From NCBI RefSeq assembly GCF_051014685.1, contig NC_135051.1, positions 13,225,557 through 13,289,556 of the forward strand: a DNA stretch of 64,000 bases. Reading direction: 5' to 3'. Both the position numbers and the translations under genes were made by a program. Position 1 is the first letter of the stretch. Each line of letters begins with the position of its first letter. This stretch comes from Ptiloglossa arizonensis (Eukaryota > Arthropoda > Insecta > Hymenoptera > Colletidae). Under the pieces are notes generated by a model. The model searched no databases. It was not told the origin of the DNA and saw only the letters and a list, made by a program, of their open reading frames with translations. Positions 13,688 through 25,760 of the stretch are shown piece after piece.

Positions 13688-14198
13688 TAAATGTTCGTTA
13701 CCAATCGTGTTTAAATGCTTTTGAATTTGTATGGCAGACCTTACACATATCAACGTGACACATATCTGCCAGTTTTCATTAAAATTTTTGATACAGGCAG
13801 AACATTTACAACTTGCATTACAGGCCAACTTTTATTGCAAATATAACAAACCGCTTCAAACAAAAGTGCAACACGTTTCATCCCTTAAAGTGAAAAATGA
13901 CCTTATTCAAATTAGACAAGATTTATAAAAGTAATGTAGTATGAAATAAGATTTTTCACAAGCAATTTTGAACGAATTTAATATTTCAATATCTGATTTT
14001 TTATTCCAGTAAGAAATAAAAATTTATCGATAATACAAATACGCATTTGTGATAATCTATAGTATTTTTTTGCCAACTATTTATAATTACTAGCGACTGT
14101 GTTTTAAATTTCAAAAACCAGAAATTATTCTTATTTCTGAAAGACAATACTTGATACAATAAATTGATATTAGAGATCGATATGGAACACCTTTAAAA

Positions 14199-14347
14199 GA
14201 GTTCATTTAAACTGTTACGGAACTTCCTTTTCAGGTTCCATTTGAACAATTAAAATGACACTTTTTTAACAGGTTTTATTCAAACAATTATGGAACTTTT
14301 TTAATAGGTTCCATTTAAACAGTCAAACAGAACTTTTTTCAAAAGTT
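14199..14347. repeat. degenerate short tandem repeat, unit of about 36-40 bp, four copies
   Basis: Repeated units read AGGTTCCATTT.AACA.....GGAACTTTTTT with several differences between copies. Confidence 0.6.
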
Positions 14348-16639
14348 CACATTATAAGTTTCGAAGAGAACAATTAAATAAAAGTATTAGTTTGAACAGA
14401 ATTTATAAAATGAAAAGAAAAATTGTTGTGTAACAAAAATAAATATTTTATTCAATCTGTACCAAAAATGTTCTTAATCTGGACACTTTTTACAATGTAA
14501 CGTACCTCTCGAATACTTCAAATACTACGACCCAAACCTGAATTTAATTAACTCGCATTTAAGTATGTGGGTTTTGATTAAAGTTTCACGTAATTAGATT
14601 TATAAATTTGTTAGCTCTTTATTTCAAAACTATAACGAACATGAAAACAAGTCAACGGTTATAGTTGCTGTTTTGATGACTGCGACATAAACATTCCATG
14701 AGGCAAAATGGACCCGAAGCCCTCTGGGCTAAGAGTATATATATTATATTATAAATTGTTTGTATATTTTACTTAGGTCATACAAATAAAGTTATTTAGA
14801 TATAATTTTTGACACGTCAACTTCCCTATTACTCTTTTCTATTCAATATCTCTTATAAAACTATGAAATACTTACTCTTATCCTATTTTTTGTTTAAAAT
14901 GAACATATTTATAATAAGTTATTGTGCATAGTACGATATTGTATTTTAAAATAAAACTGGTACCCATACACTATAAATATAGTTCGATGGTTTATGGTTT
15001 TATGAAATGTTTTCCAATAAAAAAATCCGAAATGACTCTCTGTATATAACTTTCGTCACAAAAAATTGTAAATTATCTATTTCAGAAGAATAATTTTTAC
15101 AAGAACCATAAGAACAATAGAAAATCTTTAAAAAAAAAAAAGTTAATTCTAACAGAATTGAAAAATATAAAAGTCAACCGTCCTTTTGAATACTAATTGT
15201 TGGACTAATCCAGACATTGTCGGATAATTTTTAAAAACAATACGAAAAGAGGCCTTCCTGACCTTTGCATGTCATAAATCTTGCATACCACTGACCGAAA
15301 CCTTGCGCTGTAATTTGTGTCGCTGACCTCCCACGTTCCTCAATTACCTAGAATATATAGAAAACGTAGAATTTCAAGACAAACACTAATACACTATTTT
15401 CTAACAGCCAATATGTTACCTGAACAGGAAAAACGAAACGAATTGTTGTAAATCCTATAACTACTACATTAAGACTAAACCTGACAAAAGAACACAACAA
15501 ACCCACTTTATTCATATTCATGTAACTCTTCGATTAAAAAAGATACTGCAAAATATTGAAAAAAAATGTTATACAGTTCCTGGAAATCCGTAAATTATAT
15601 TCAAAATATTTTTCTTATTTTCTGAATACTTTTCTCTACTAATTAACAAACCTTCAGAAACAGTGCAACTTTTTCCTTGATACATTTTTCAATATATTTT
15701 GTAAATTAAAAGCTTCATAGGTATGAACAAAATTAGGTACCTCTAAAACAAGGAATGGTTACTCTTTTAAAGCTAAAATGTAACAGTGACAAAATATAGC
15801 ATCGTTCTTTGATCGGAACAATGAATATTTGCGCAATGCTTCATCAAAATTGATTGCTTCAAAATCAGATATTAATAAAATAAGATTGGTTTACACTAAG
15901 TGATGCGACGAAGAAAGATTCGAAAATGTATTACTAAACTTTTTCCATTATAGTGTTTCCAATCCACCGCTGAAATGGAGCCGACATACTGCGATGCACT
16001 CTGAACATATTGACTCGTACACTGTGACTATTTGTCGTAAAATTAAAACATTATTCTCATTAATGAATGTTGCAAATGTGTTAAATGAACGATAAAACTT
16101 GGATAGAAAAGCCGCAAGAATGTAGTGACAAATAGTTACAAAGTCGATGAACGTGTCAAAGTAATCTCATTTTGTTAGATAATCCTCAGACTAAAGGCAT
16201 GAAATAAAAAAAATGGATATATTGTGATCATGAAAAATACGGTAAGAAAAATATTATACACGTAAAACTTGGACTCTGGGCGATCGTAAACAGTATTTGT
16301 GAGAAAATCCTTTCCGATAGTAAAACGAATCTCTTCTATTTACCGTAAAATAATTTTCAACAAACCTGAACGTTTCAAACGATACGCTTCAAATTACATT
16401 TCAGCCCAATGAATTTTAAAGCAAATAAAACATATTTCGAAACGAATAAACGTACGATCATTTTTCGAAAACATGATAATTTTTCGTAAAATATACTACG
16501 ATATAGTTGATATAAAATTAATCGCAAATTGAATCGCAATCAGAACTTCCGTACAAAGAGATTTATTCGAAAGCAACGTCGAGAGACACCCGTTTCGATG
16601 GAATGAACTACAGCCGTGGTTGCAAATCATTATGTTCTA

Positions 16640-16860
16640 CATAGTACGAACGCAGTTCTATAAATATACATAGGGCTTCTCTATATGCTGTCACTTGTAT
16701 CAGGATTAGTCGGCGGGTACGTTGCGACGCCATGGGCTCTGCGACGAAGGCAGTCACGAATTGACTTCGTACCTTGGCATCAGAAATTTAGTGGCGGTCC
16801 CTCGCCTAATCAGATCAACTGACTACTAGGTTTCGCCTAGTTAACCCAGAGGAATTGATT
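16640..16860 (+). mobile_element. possible solo LTR or retroelement 5' end
   Basis: A TATA-like CTATAAATATAC (16659) is followed by a GC-richer stretch. Then comes CTTGGCATCAGAAATTTAG, which resembles the tRNA-primer binding site that follows the LTR of gypsy-type elements. No gag or pol reading frame follows and the matching LTR start was not located, so a cellular promoter or first exon remains possible. Confidence 0.2.
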
Positions 16861-17140
16861 GTCGTGGTTAGAATTCGTTACTTCGTTCCTGGAGAAACTG
16901 AGAAAACTGTAATTTTTACCGAACGTTGAAAAAAGCTTTTAATTAAAATATACAGCATTGAAGTTTATGTAAATCAGGTAGATGAAAAACAACAAAATCG
17001 AAACAAAACTTCCTATTCACTGATACGATCAAATCATTTTTCATTTTCTTTAAATCCATTCTTTTTAATGTAACGTTATTTATATGTTATTATTTGTATT
17101 TTTCTTTCTATTCAATTACATCTGTACACTAAATGTAAAT

Positions 17141-20100
17141 TCACATGGACTCTCCAAGGTTTTCTAATTCGTCGAAAACATAATAAATGTCCTGTGTGTT
17201 TACTCCTGAATTTTGAATAACGAACCGAAAGAAGTTTGGTTTTCCATGAAGAGGTTGATAGTTGATCATTAAACTGCCCCTTTTGGTCATCTTCTCTTTT
17301 AACTTTGGTGCAACCTGATTAAAATACAAAGATTTTAAAACCTATTTTCGTTAAGCATTCGTTCTTAGATTTTATATACATTTCAAACGATAAACTTAAT
17401 TTTGTTTTCTAATGTGAATTTTCCTATTATGTAAATTATTTGATGTCAAAGTGTATAAAGCAGATGATAAAGCAAATTAAACCGATTATCAGTAAAAACG
17501 AAAATTACTTAACCGATCAAAATAGATACCTACAATCGATAACGAAGTTAAAAATTATATCTGTAAATGTTAATACAGTTTTCTATCATACCTATTGTCG
17601 GTACAATCATTTTATAAGAAACTTTTTAAAAATATAAGATGATACTATTTTTTTAGACTTAATTTAAATATGGATTTAGATTTTCTAGGTATTTAAGAAT
17701 AGCTGTCTACAAAATTTATCAACAAAAATTGTTTTCTTAATTGTACAAAAAAAAATTTAGCTATTTGGTACATGAATTTAATTTTTACTTGTAACTTCTT
17801 TATTAAAATTTAGGAAATCTATTTTAATTGATCACAATTGATATCGCAATTAATTTCATTTAATATATTTCACTCTAACTCAAAATAACCCTCGTTATTT
17901 TTACTCGTACTAAAAATTGTTTCCAATATTAAATGAATAAAACATACAGTGAATAAAATATACCGTTCGAATATTCTACCAATAAATATATAGTAATGTT
18001 CTTTTCATCATTATGAGAAATGATGTAATGTTCCATTTTAAAATTATTACATAAACCTATGACTCTAATTTAGAATCTTTATTTCGCTTACATCATTTAA
18101 TTGTTCCTCATAATTATATGTTGACTGTTGATTCCTCAAAGATGGCGGTATGAACCAAAAGCACACGTTTATGAAACACGAATCCATCACTAATTCAAAG
18201 CCATCTCTCTTTTCAACTTCTTCTTTAAAGAGGGCCGAAAGTGTCATTAAATGATCGATATGTTTTTCAAAACCTGAGGCACCCTAAAACAGAATAATAT
18301 AGACAGTTGACTTAATTTAATCACCAACTAACTAAATAATTACTTGAAAAAAAGATCATGTGCAAACACATAATCGTTAAAATAACAAAACAAGCAATAC
18401 ATTGTTCCAGAGTTATTGTAATTAAACGATAACAATTAATAACATGTTGAAAAACATGTTTAATTTTTCATAAAATAGACTAAATTGATATTTTACGAGT
18501 ACATGTGATCTATGGTGTTATTATGTATAAAATATTATTTCTAAAATGTTTCGGTATTAGTAACAAATTTTAAATGTCTATATATTAAATTATAACACAT
18601 TTAATGCATTAGTGATATCTTGAAAAAAGATATTACATACATGCAATTAATGAAGGGAAACTTTTTCAAAGAAACTTATGAAACAATGTTGTTCCCTCTA
18701 TTAGCAATTATTATTAATAACAATCTAGTAACAAAAAAATATAATACACACTTAATATTTATTTCTAATTAAAAATGAATGAGTAAAATACAGGTCAGTT
18801 ACTTCAGGTTACTTAGTGAAATGTATATTAGCAAGTGATGAATTTACTTATATTACAATAAATACATACACAAAAATTGTAACAAAATGCTGATGGTTTT
18901 AGAATTTGTTTCACAATTTAATAATGATAGTGTGTTTCCTTAATTCTACCTTACAATTGCTTTAGTACCATGTTAAATTCTGAAGAATTGATCAAAGGAC
19001 TAACTTCTGACTTTTGACATGTATAGTAACATTATCCTTATAAATGCCTTCCAAACCCAAATAATTAAAAAAATATGATTTAAAACAAACCAGTGAAGAC
19101 TATAATGTGGTGATAATACTTGACTGATAAACAGGAACTCTGAAGGTTCTTGGTCTAAATGCACTGCTATCTGCAGATTCCCTTTACAACTTCAGGAGCT
19201 TCTTTTATGATCTTGAAAATTCAATGAATAGGTGCAGTATGAACATTCTTTATTCCTACCAGGGGAAGTTAATGTATGCATAAGTATACTGGCAAACACT
19301 TGAATCATAGCATACAGACCCTTAACTTCTACGAAGTGCACCGCAGCAGCAGCTTAAACCACAAAGTACAAGATGCACAATTAAAGGAAGCTCAGGGGAA
19401 TATCAGGGGAAAAAATGCTACCAAGGCTAGTTTTGTAAAAATTTGCATAAGTGGTTAACACTTAAAGATTAATAAGGGGTACAGAGGAACCTCTATACCA
19501 TGCGAGTAGATCTTATCTTGTGTCTGAAGTATATCGTATGACTACACAATACTTAAGGAAAGAGAATTTTTGCATAGACAATATATTATGCTGCATGGAA
19601 TCTAAGCAATTGTTAACAAGCAGAAATAGATTAAAGTAAATATTACATTCGTACATAAGGTTACCTTTGCCTGCCACATGAACCAAAATTTCAACACATC
19701 TGGTCTGCGTCCACACTGCAGGTATTTATCTCCAACATCTAAATCCGCAGGGTAGAATTTATCTTTTTGAAAGAGATAAGAAGCCTGCTTAGAATGTGCT
19801 TCCTTAAAAATATTCTGATGCCTGGTCAGGAGTAATGAACATTGCTGAGGAACAGCTAATAATTTGTGCGGATTAAATAAAATTGAATCTGCTCTTTGTA
19901 TTCCTCGTAAAAGAGAGCTATGCCTTTTACTGAAAATCAAACCACCTCCCCAAGCTGCATCAACATGCAGCCACATACTGAATTCTTGACAAATATCCAC
20001 AATTTCAATTAATGGATCAAAAGCACCTAAGACTGTTGTTCCTAAACATGAAAGTAATCATTAGCAATGTAAAGTCATTCCCCAACATTATCTTTTGATA

Positions 20101-23100
20101 ATGACCTCTTAACATACCTGCAGTGGCAATAACAGAAATCGGATAATTTCCCTTTTCTTGTTCTTCAATTATGTTAGCTCTTAAATCATTAACATCCATT
20201 CTACCATGCTTATCAGTTTCTATAAGAACAACTTTCACATCACAAACGTTTCCCCATTTTAAGATTGAATAATGTGCATCTTTGGATGTGAAGAGAACCA
20301 GATTCAAAGATGGAATACTTTTATTCTGAAATTTTTATTTATCAATATGCATAAATTGTTATATGATATAAATATTATTCTGGAAAGTATAAATTGCATT
20401 GACTATGTTTATTGTATAAAACATAGTGAGAATATTACTTCTACAGTTTAACAGAATATGCTTCAGTTATTATTTGTATTATGCGTAATATACGAAAAAG
20501 AAAAATAATATTTGCATTTACAAAACTGCATGATAAAAATTAGAATTTGCAAGATACATATAGCAAGAAATTAATAATTTCGAAGTTCTTAAAAATTAAA
20601 ATTATAAAATAAAATTATAGAATTTTTAAACATCGAAAATCTTCATGTTCTCTGATCTCATTTTGTGCTTAAGCTGCTGTACCTTTGGTATAATATTACA
20701 GAGTTATACGATGAAATTATATACTTAAAAAAAATGTTTCGTTTTTATTAAATAGCTCCAGTTCATATCAAAGTTATTCAACGACTAAGTACTTACACTT
20801 TCAGCTTTTTTCCTGAACCAAAACCGTGCCAAATTAATAGCAATACCATTAGAAAAGGATCCCCCTGGACAGAAAAGGCCATCTCCGACCGTAATACCAG
20901 TTTCTTCCTTGTAAAACATACTAAGTAATTTCATAATTACGGTCTTTTCCATCAATGTTAAAACTGGTGCCACCTCGTAAGTGTACACCGAAGAATTTAA
21001 TGCGTCGGTGAGCCATTGTCCAGCTAAACCATAGGGATCCAATCTACATAAAATAAATTTGTTTGAATACAATGAATAAATGAACTACATGTACAAATTT
21101 TAAATGATAAAACTCAGTAAATGAAACAAGACAGTCTGAAAAACCATGAACCAGAAAATTATTAATTTCAGAGAGCTAGAGGGATAAAGCAGATCACATA
21201 CAAAGTAAATACTCAAAATGGTGGCCATTTATTTCAGGTTTTTATACGCTTTCATAATGAATTTCAGCCACGTTAAAAATTACTATGCTGAACTTTCCAG
21301 ATATAAATCATTTTACAAAGTGGGTAATTTTACAAAAGATTGTTAACTTACGAAATAATATATAGTCACGTACCTGGTCGAAGTATTATATTCGTATTCT
21401 TGAATGTTTCTTTTGCAGAAGAAAAGTTGAGCAATAAAATACGTATAAATAATAAAAAATTAAAATTCAATATTGCATAAATTTCAAAAATACAATATTT
21501 TTGCACTATAAAGCCCTACAGAAATAGTCTTATGAACTTTTGTGATAGTAAAAAATAATGTTAATAACATGCAAGTAATATATAATCATTAATTTTAATA
21601 TTTGATTATTAAGTGAATAATATTGAACATTTAATAACTACTAGCTGAAATTTTATTTGCACCCTAGAAAGACAAGAATTTGCATGCTTAAATAATAGAA
21701 TTAAGCTAATTTATATTCAGTATGAAATTTTAAAAATGCATCATGCTTAATGAGATCTGGTCTGTAAACGTTTTAGGTCTGAGGTGGCACAGAGACTCCT
21801 AATCTATAAACTGCACAACATCTAATGCAGATTAATATTTAGTAAACCTTACAAAAATAAGTAAAATTATTATTTTGAAAAATATTAATAAAAAAAATTG
21901 TTGACAAATATTAAGACAAAATGTTTGATCAATTCATAATAAACAAGAAAAAGTTTAATCTGTACAAAAATTAACCCAGTTTATTGTGCAAGACCTACAA
22001 TTGTACTACAAATTGCTGTGATTTCTCAAGAAATCGTTTGAAAACAATTCATCAACCTCTTTAGTGACACTGACACATATGTGTACATTTAGTTTTTAAA
22101 TTATTTTAAATTGGTAAAATAGAAGTAATCACTAAAATTGTGAATAAATAATTTAATTTAACAATAATATAACGCGATAATATTGTCATAAAAGTGGTAA
22201 ATGCGATGCACGAATATTAATTTACATTTACATTTCTGTTTATTTTCGTCTCTGAAAAGATCACAAATGCTATTTTAGGAAAGATGATAAAATGGTGTCC
22301 GTCGATATCACCATCGATTTCTAGAACAAAATTTAATTCACTTCCAGTTATCTGGCTATTGATGCACTTACTATAGGTCCTATATACTTTATAAATAATA
22401 GTTGTTTTATAAAACGATAACAGCTGCCAAAAATTTGTGTAAAGTGTTTAAAGGAAATATTATAATTTCTCATACTCGTCATAAGTGGTTTATAAAAATT
22501 AGATTTATATCGTGAAAATGAGTCACATTTTGAACATCCGTTTTAGTATCAAAAATATCTAAAAGTAAGTTTGAGTTTCTCAATCATTTTCATTGGTAAA
22601 TATCTTCTAAATCTAATATACAATAATTTTAAATTTGTTTTAATCTTTCTATGCTATTGGCGTCTACAAATGATTATTCAATTGATTTAATTCGTGCGTT
22701 AAACATCTATAGACATTCAAAGTATGTATACAATTGTAAAGACGATTACAGGATTTACTAATAAAAGGCTTGGAATGCAATATTTGAATTCTACACGAAT
22801 CGAAGAAGAACTCAACTAATTGAAATGGATTTGTTCGTTTCTTTTATTCTTCATAGTATAGAGCCGCTTTCAGAGAGATTGATGTAGAATGGATATTATA
22901 CAACAATAATTTTCAAACTTTCTAAAACGTAATAATTATGAGGAAGTCTCAAAATATTTAATCGAAAATGCCGAATTTTTATGCAAACCAAATAGTTATA
23001 TTACGTCGTAAAAGAGGTTATCGGTTTTAGATAACAATTAATATTTTAACATAAATTAATTCTATTATTCGTTCACAACACTGTAAAGAGTAAATGAGAA

Positions 23101-23573
23101 GAACAGGAAAACTTTTTCACAGACCTAATACATTATACATTAATTGACCTTGTTTATAAACTTAAAATTTCTATTCAATAAATTCAAAGTTTCGTCAAAT
23201 TATGTGTACCTACATTCGTTTGGACATTATAATATTCATACGAAAAAACATGCGGAGTTTCTAATAATTTCAAAATCAAATTCATGCATTAATTGCCTCA
23301 CCCGGAGAACAACTGATTCATAAAGTAAGGATGCCCCGTTTTAACGCTGTATTTGAAAACTTTATTCGCGATTTCCAACAGACTATCCTGGGTCCGTGGC
23401 TCGTCTTTCAAATCGAAATTTATGATGTCCTGCAAGCGATCTGGTTCCCTCCATCTCGATACGGGATTTTCACGAGACACACTATGAAAGGTGCAATCGA
23501 TCAAGGCCGCGATAAGCTTCTCCAAGAACTCTTTGTGTCTTTCCACGCATGGTATACTACGCCAATCCGACAT
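17141..23573 (-). CDS. CSAD: cysteine sulfinic acid decarboxylase-type PLP enzyme (group II decarboxylase)
   Basis: Cytosolic PLP-dependent decarboxylase. By family it converts cysteine sulfinate to hypotaurine and, in some insect members, aspartate to beta-alanine. Six coding exons join in frame: 23302-23573, 20797-21043, 20118-20325, 19665-20041, 18092-18283 and 17141-17314, with all junctions GT..AG. The product is 489 aa, the normal length for CSAD. Landmarks are HPYFMNQLFSGLDPYGLAG, YEVAPVLTLME, CPGGSFSNG, HVDAAWGGG, the PLP lysine in NPHKLLAVPQQCS (about Lys302), QASYLFQKDKFY, CGRRPD and the C-terminal NFFRF. The ATG at 23573 begins MSDWRS; the frame stays open upstream only with non-ATG codons. 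No truncation or frameshift. Aspartate versus cysteine-sulfinate preference cannot be read by eye, so the symbol reflects sequence resemblance. Confidence 0.95.
18284..19664 (-). other. fourth intron of the decarboxylase gene
   Basis: A 1.38-kb intron. The part at 19000-19500 is less AT-rich, and its plus-strand open frame (19276-19458) matches nothing I know. It could hold a decayed insertion. No splice signal or motif supports a gene inside. Confidence 0.35.
21044..23301 (-). other. first intron of the decarboxylase gene
   Basis: The largest intron (2.26 kb), AT-rich. Around 22230-22570 the plus strand has a slightly less AT-rich patch ending in a good donor (AAAA|GTAAGT near 22564). That might be an antisense or alternative first exon, but no downstream partner was seen. 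Nothing else recognised. Confidence 0.4.
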
Positions 23574-23639
23574 TAAAGGAACGTTTTGCACCAAAACGCG
23601 TCGCGAAAACGTGAAAACAGCTTGTAGCGAAGAACGTAC

Positions 23640-23673
23640 TGATCCGTTTACGATTGACCTCTATCGTATATAA
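23640..23673 (-). promoter_or_regulatory. TATA box and initiator of the decarboxylase gene
   Basis: On the minus strand TTATATAC (23673-23666) is followed about 30 bases later by the insect initiator ATCAGTAC, with the A at 23640. The spacing is that of a TATA/Inr core promoter. It would give a 5' UTR of about 67 bases before the ATG at 23573, without an intron. Confidence 0.6.
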
Positions 23674-23875
23674 GCAAAGCACAAGGTCCTCGTAAATTTA
23701 CGCAATTGCACTTAACGAGGAAACAAAAGCGCACTGTTCGCGGTAATAAATTAATGGAGCACAGACAACGATTACCGCTAAATTGGATTATTGCATAAAT
23801 TATGCAAAGCAATACAAATTTTCTCGCTGGAAAGAAACAGTGAAAGAAGAAAATTCTAAAAAACAGTAAGCAATA

Positions 23876-23881
23876 TTTATT
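23876..23881 (-). terminator. poly(A) signal of UXT
   Basis: AATAAA on the minus strand about 117 bases after the UXT stop codon, giving a short 3' UTR that ends before the decarboxylase promoter. Confidence 0.6.
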
Positions 23882-23997
23882 CACAATGTTTTCATTTGTA
23901 CAGACGGACATACTAATAAAATTACAAAACAATACATTGCGATAAACATTGTTTCCTACAAAACGTACTTTACACACATGGTAATATTACCATCAAG

Positions 23998-24432
23998 TTA
24001 ATCATCGAAACCTTGCAGTTGTCTAATATCGAGGAGAATTAGTTTAATATAAGCATTTGTCTTTGCTATCTCTTTGCGAAAATGTGTAATCTGCTGTTCC
24101 AACAGTTTAATGCGCACATTAATGATCGATAGAGCATCGTCCAATGAAAATTCCACATAATGTCCTAAACCGACATCTAAAAGAATCATGGATGCTTCTG
24201 GAATGGACGCTTCGATAAAGAAATATTGTCCAATATCTACTTGTGTTTTGAATCCATTTTTATCAAAGTCGTTATTCTTAAGGGTAGTGATTATAGACTT
24301 TAATTGAAGAAACTCAGCAATGTCTGAATTCTTATCGTCTAGCTTCTTCTCTAATTTACCAAGGTCTTCTTTCAAAACATCATTAATAAACGTTTCGAAC
24401 TTTAAGATATTCTGTTGAATATCAGGATTCAT
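23998..24432 (-). CDS. UXT: UXT homologue, prefoldin-like alpha-class protein
   Basis: A 144-residue protein read from one coding exon, ATG at 24432. It resembles UXT/ART-27, a prefoldin alpha-type subunit of the R2TP/URI prefoldin-like complex that also acts as a transcription cofactor. The N-terminal pattern FETFINDVLKEDLGKLEKKL matches the family's YETFI.DVL..DL segment. The centre carries QVDIGQYFFIEASIP and LDVGLGHYVEFSLDDAL, the beta-hairpin region typical of prefoldins, between two amphipathic helices rich in Glu, Lys and Leu that would form the coiled coil. It ends LRQLQG-like (IRQLQGFDD). Length fits UXT (about 157 aa in mammals). The frame is intact with no stop or frameshift. It lies about 360 bases upstream of the decarboxylase promoter on the same strand. 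Confidence 0.88.
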   Translation of the reverse strand: MNPDIQQNILKFETFINDVLKEDLGKLEKKLDDKNSDIAEFLQLKSIITTLKNNDFDKNGFKTQVDIGQYFFIEASIPEASMILLDVGLGHYVEFSLDDALSIINVRIKLLEQQITHFRKEIAKTNAYIKLILLDIRQLQGFDD

Positions 24433-24680
24433 AATCGTACAGCCTCTACAACACAGAAATCATAAAAGTGCTGGGAATTCGTATCACAATCTTATAAAAA
24501 GTATGCGAAGGAAGTAAAGAAAGCGTATACGATATAGGTTAGGTTTATTATAAAGTTTACTATCGTGCATATAAATATATTTTAATATTAAATTCACTTA
24601 CCAAAGATAAATCGAAGTATAACAAGTTTTGCCAAGAACACTACGTATTGCTTACGATCAAGAAATCGAATTTAAAAATA
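24433..24680 (-). promoter_or_regulatory. 5' UTR exon, intron and acceptor upstream of UXT
   Basis: A donor CTTTG|GTAAGTG (exon end 24602) and an acceptor TTTCTGTGTTGTAG|AGG (exon start 24445) frame a 156-bp intron just before the ATG. The first exon would lie at about 24602-24680; its start was not determined and no TATA box is obvious. Confidence 0.5.
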
Positions 24681-24898
24681 ACATCTATTATCCTTGAGGT
24701 TAACATATATGTACATGATTGTAAACATAACCCTACAAATTTTACATTAACATTCTATGACATTACAAAATTAGGTACACGTTGCAATACTTAATTCAAA
24801 ATATTCTTGACGTATTAAAAATTGCATATAAATTACATATACATGTACATAAATATACATATATATGTTAAGTACTAAACAACTGTTTAAATAGTATG

Positions 24899-25066
24899 TC
24901 AAATTACATGCCCGTAAAAGTACGCCATATATTCTCCTAGCGGGAAATACTGAAAAGCCATAGTTCCGTCGGTACTGCTGATTTTTCCCTCAATAAAATT
25001 CGAAACTAAACTTCCCAGTATCATTGCAGAACACGAAACGAAACAGGTATTGATAATTATAAACAT
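24899..25066 (-). CDS. unrecognised 55-codon ORF, candidate small membrane or secreted peptide
   Basis: The minus-strand ATG at 25066 opens a 55-aa frame starting MFIIINTCFVSCSAMILGSL, hydrophobic like a signal or membrane segment, and ending EYMAYFYGHVI. It matches no family I know. In its favour, a strong acceptor (TTATTCTCTTCAG, exon start 25174) lies upstream, and an upstream exon with a consensus donor is at 25544. Against it, a frame this long is common by chance in AT-rich DNA, a short upstream ATG frame intervenes, and no clear poly(A) signal follows. Confidence 0.2.
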   Translation of the reverse strand: MFIIINTCFVSCSAMILGSLVSNFIEGKISSTDGTMAFQYFPLGEYMAYFYGHVI

Positions 25067-25543
25067 TTATCAATTTTGCAATAACCGAGAGAAAATGCTC
25101 TAGTTGTTCTATCAAGTAATAATTGAATGTGTTCAGAAAATCTGTTGATAACGATGCATCGTTATGCACACCGTCTGAAGAGAATAATATCGGCAATGTA
25201 GTGCACTTTCCTTAAATCGCACGAAAAGGATGGAGCATTGCGGGAAGATCTTCGGCGCGTATCGTCGTTCCATAAATTAAAATACTATTCCCAGATTAAA
25301 GTAGGAGCATATATAAGCACGTATACCATAACCGAGTTGCATTAAAATTTATGAATCAACCGAGACCCGTCTAATAACGCGGTCTCGGCCTCCAAAGACG
25401 ACCAACCATTACTACGTCGGTATTCCGTTAATTGGCACGATAATTCGGTAATTTGCGAGCACGCGGCCACGTAGTGTCGTTGCGCGACAGCACGTGATGG
25501 AAATTTATATAGTAGCCAGGGATCGCACGGTGCTCGCACTTAC

Positions 25544-25690
25544 CTTTGCTCAGCTAAGCGTATAATAATTCAGTCACGCGCAGATAAGTATGGAACTAAC
25601 AATTTAGAAAATGCCAGAGCCACGGCGAAAAAGTATTCATTTCCATATTTGATTCACGATGCCCACGATCCCGTATCGAGGTACATACAT
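25544..25690 (-). promoter_or_regulatory. candidate minus-strand first exon with initiator and donor
   Basis: The minus strand shows an initiator CTCAGTATG near 25690 and a consensus donor GCAAAG|GTAAGTGCG (exon end 25544), in a GC-richer patch that extends to about 25760. It could be the 5' UTR of the small ORF at 24899-25066 or an alternative upstream exon of UXT. Confidence 0.3.
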
Positions 25691-25760
25691 ACTGAGTAGA
25701 GTTTAGTTGGCGGCGAGCCGATTCGTGGGGGGAACGAACTTTGGGTGGGGGAAACGAAAG

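Larger units (their letters stand above)
9978..17140. other. intergenic region between elongase and decarboxylase genes
   Basis: No recognisable gene. It contains the possible elongase 5' exon (11784-11859), a diverged duplication (about 12262 against 12511, sharing AACGAAGCGTCG), and the TA-flanked MITE at 12767-12992. It also holds a two-copy tandem repeat at 13501-13687, a degenerate short repeat at 14199-14347, and an LTR-like patch near 16.65-16.85 kb. The remaining sequence is plain AT-rich DNA. Confidence 0.5.

Noticed and set aside
14690..14735. GC hairpin AAGCCCTCTGGGCT followed by a TATATAT run, considered as an RNA gene or terminator
   Set aside because: Too short, and no promoter or known RNA secondary structure around it.
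23331..23576. 81-codon plus-strand frame
   Set aside because: It is the antisense shadow of the first decarboxylase exon.
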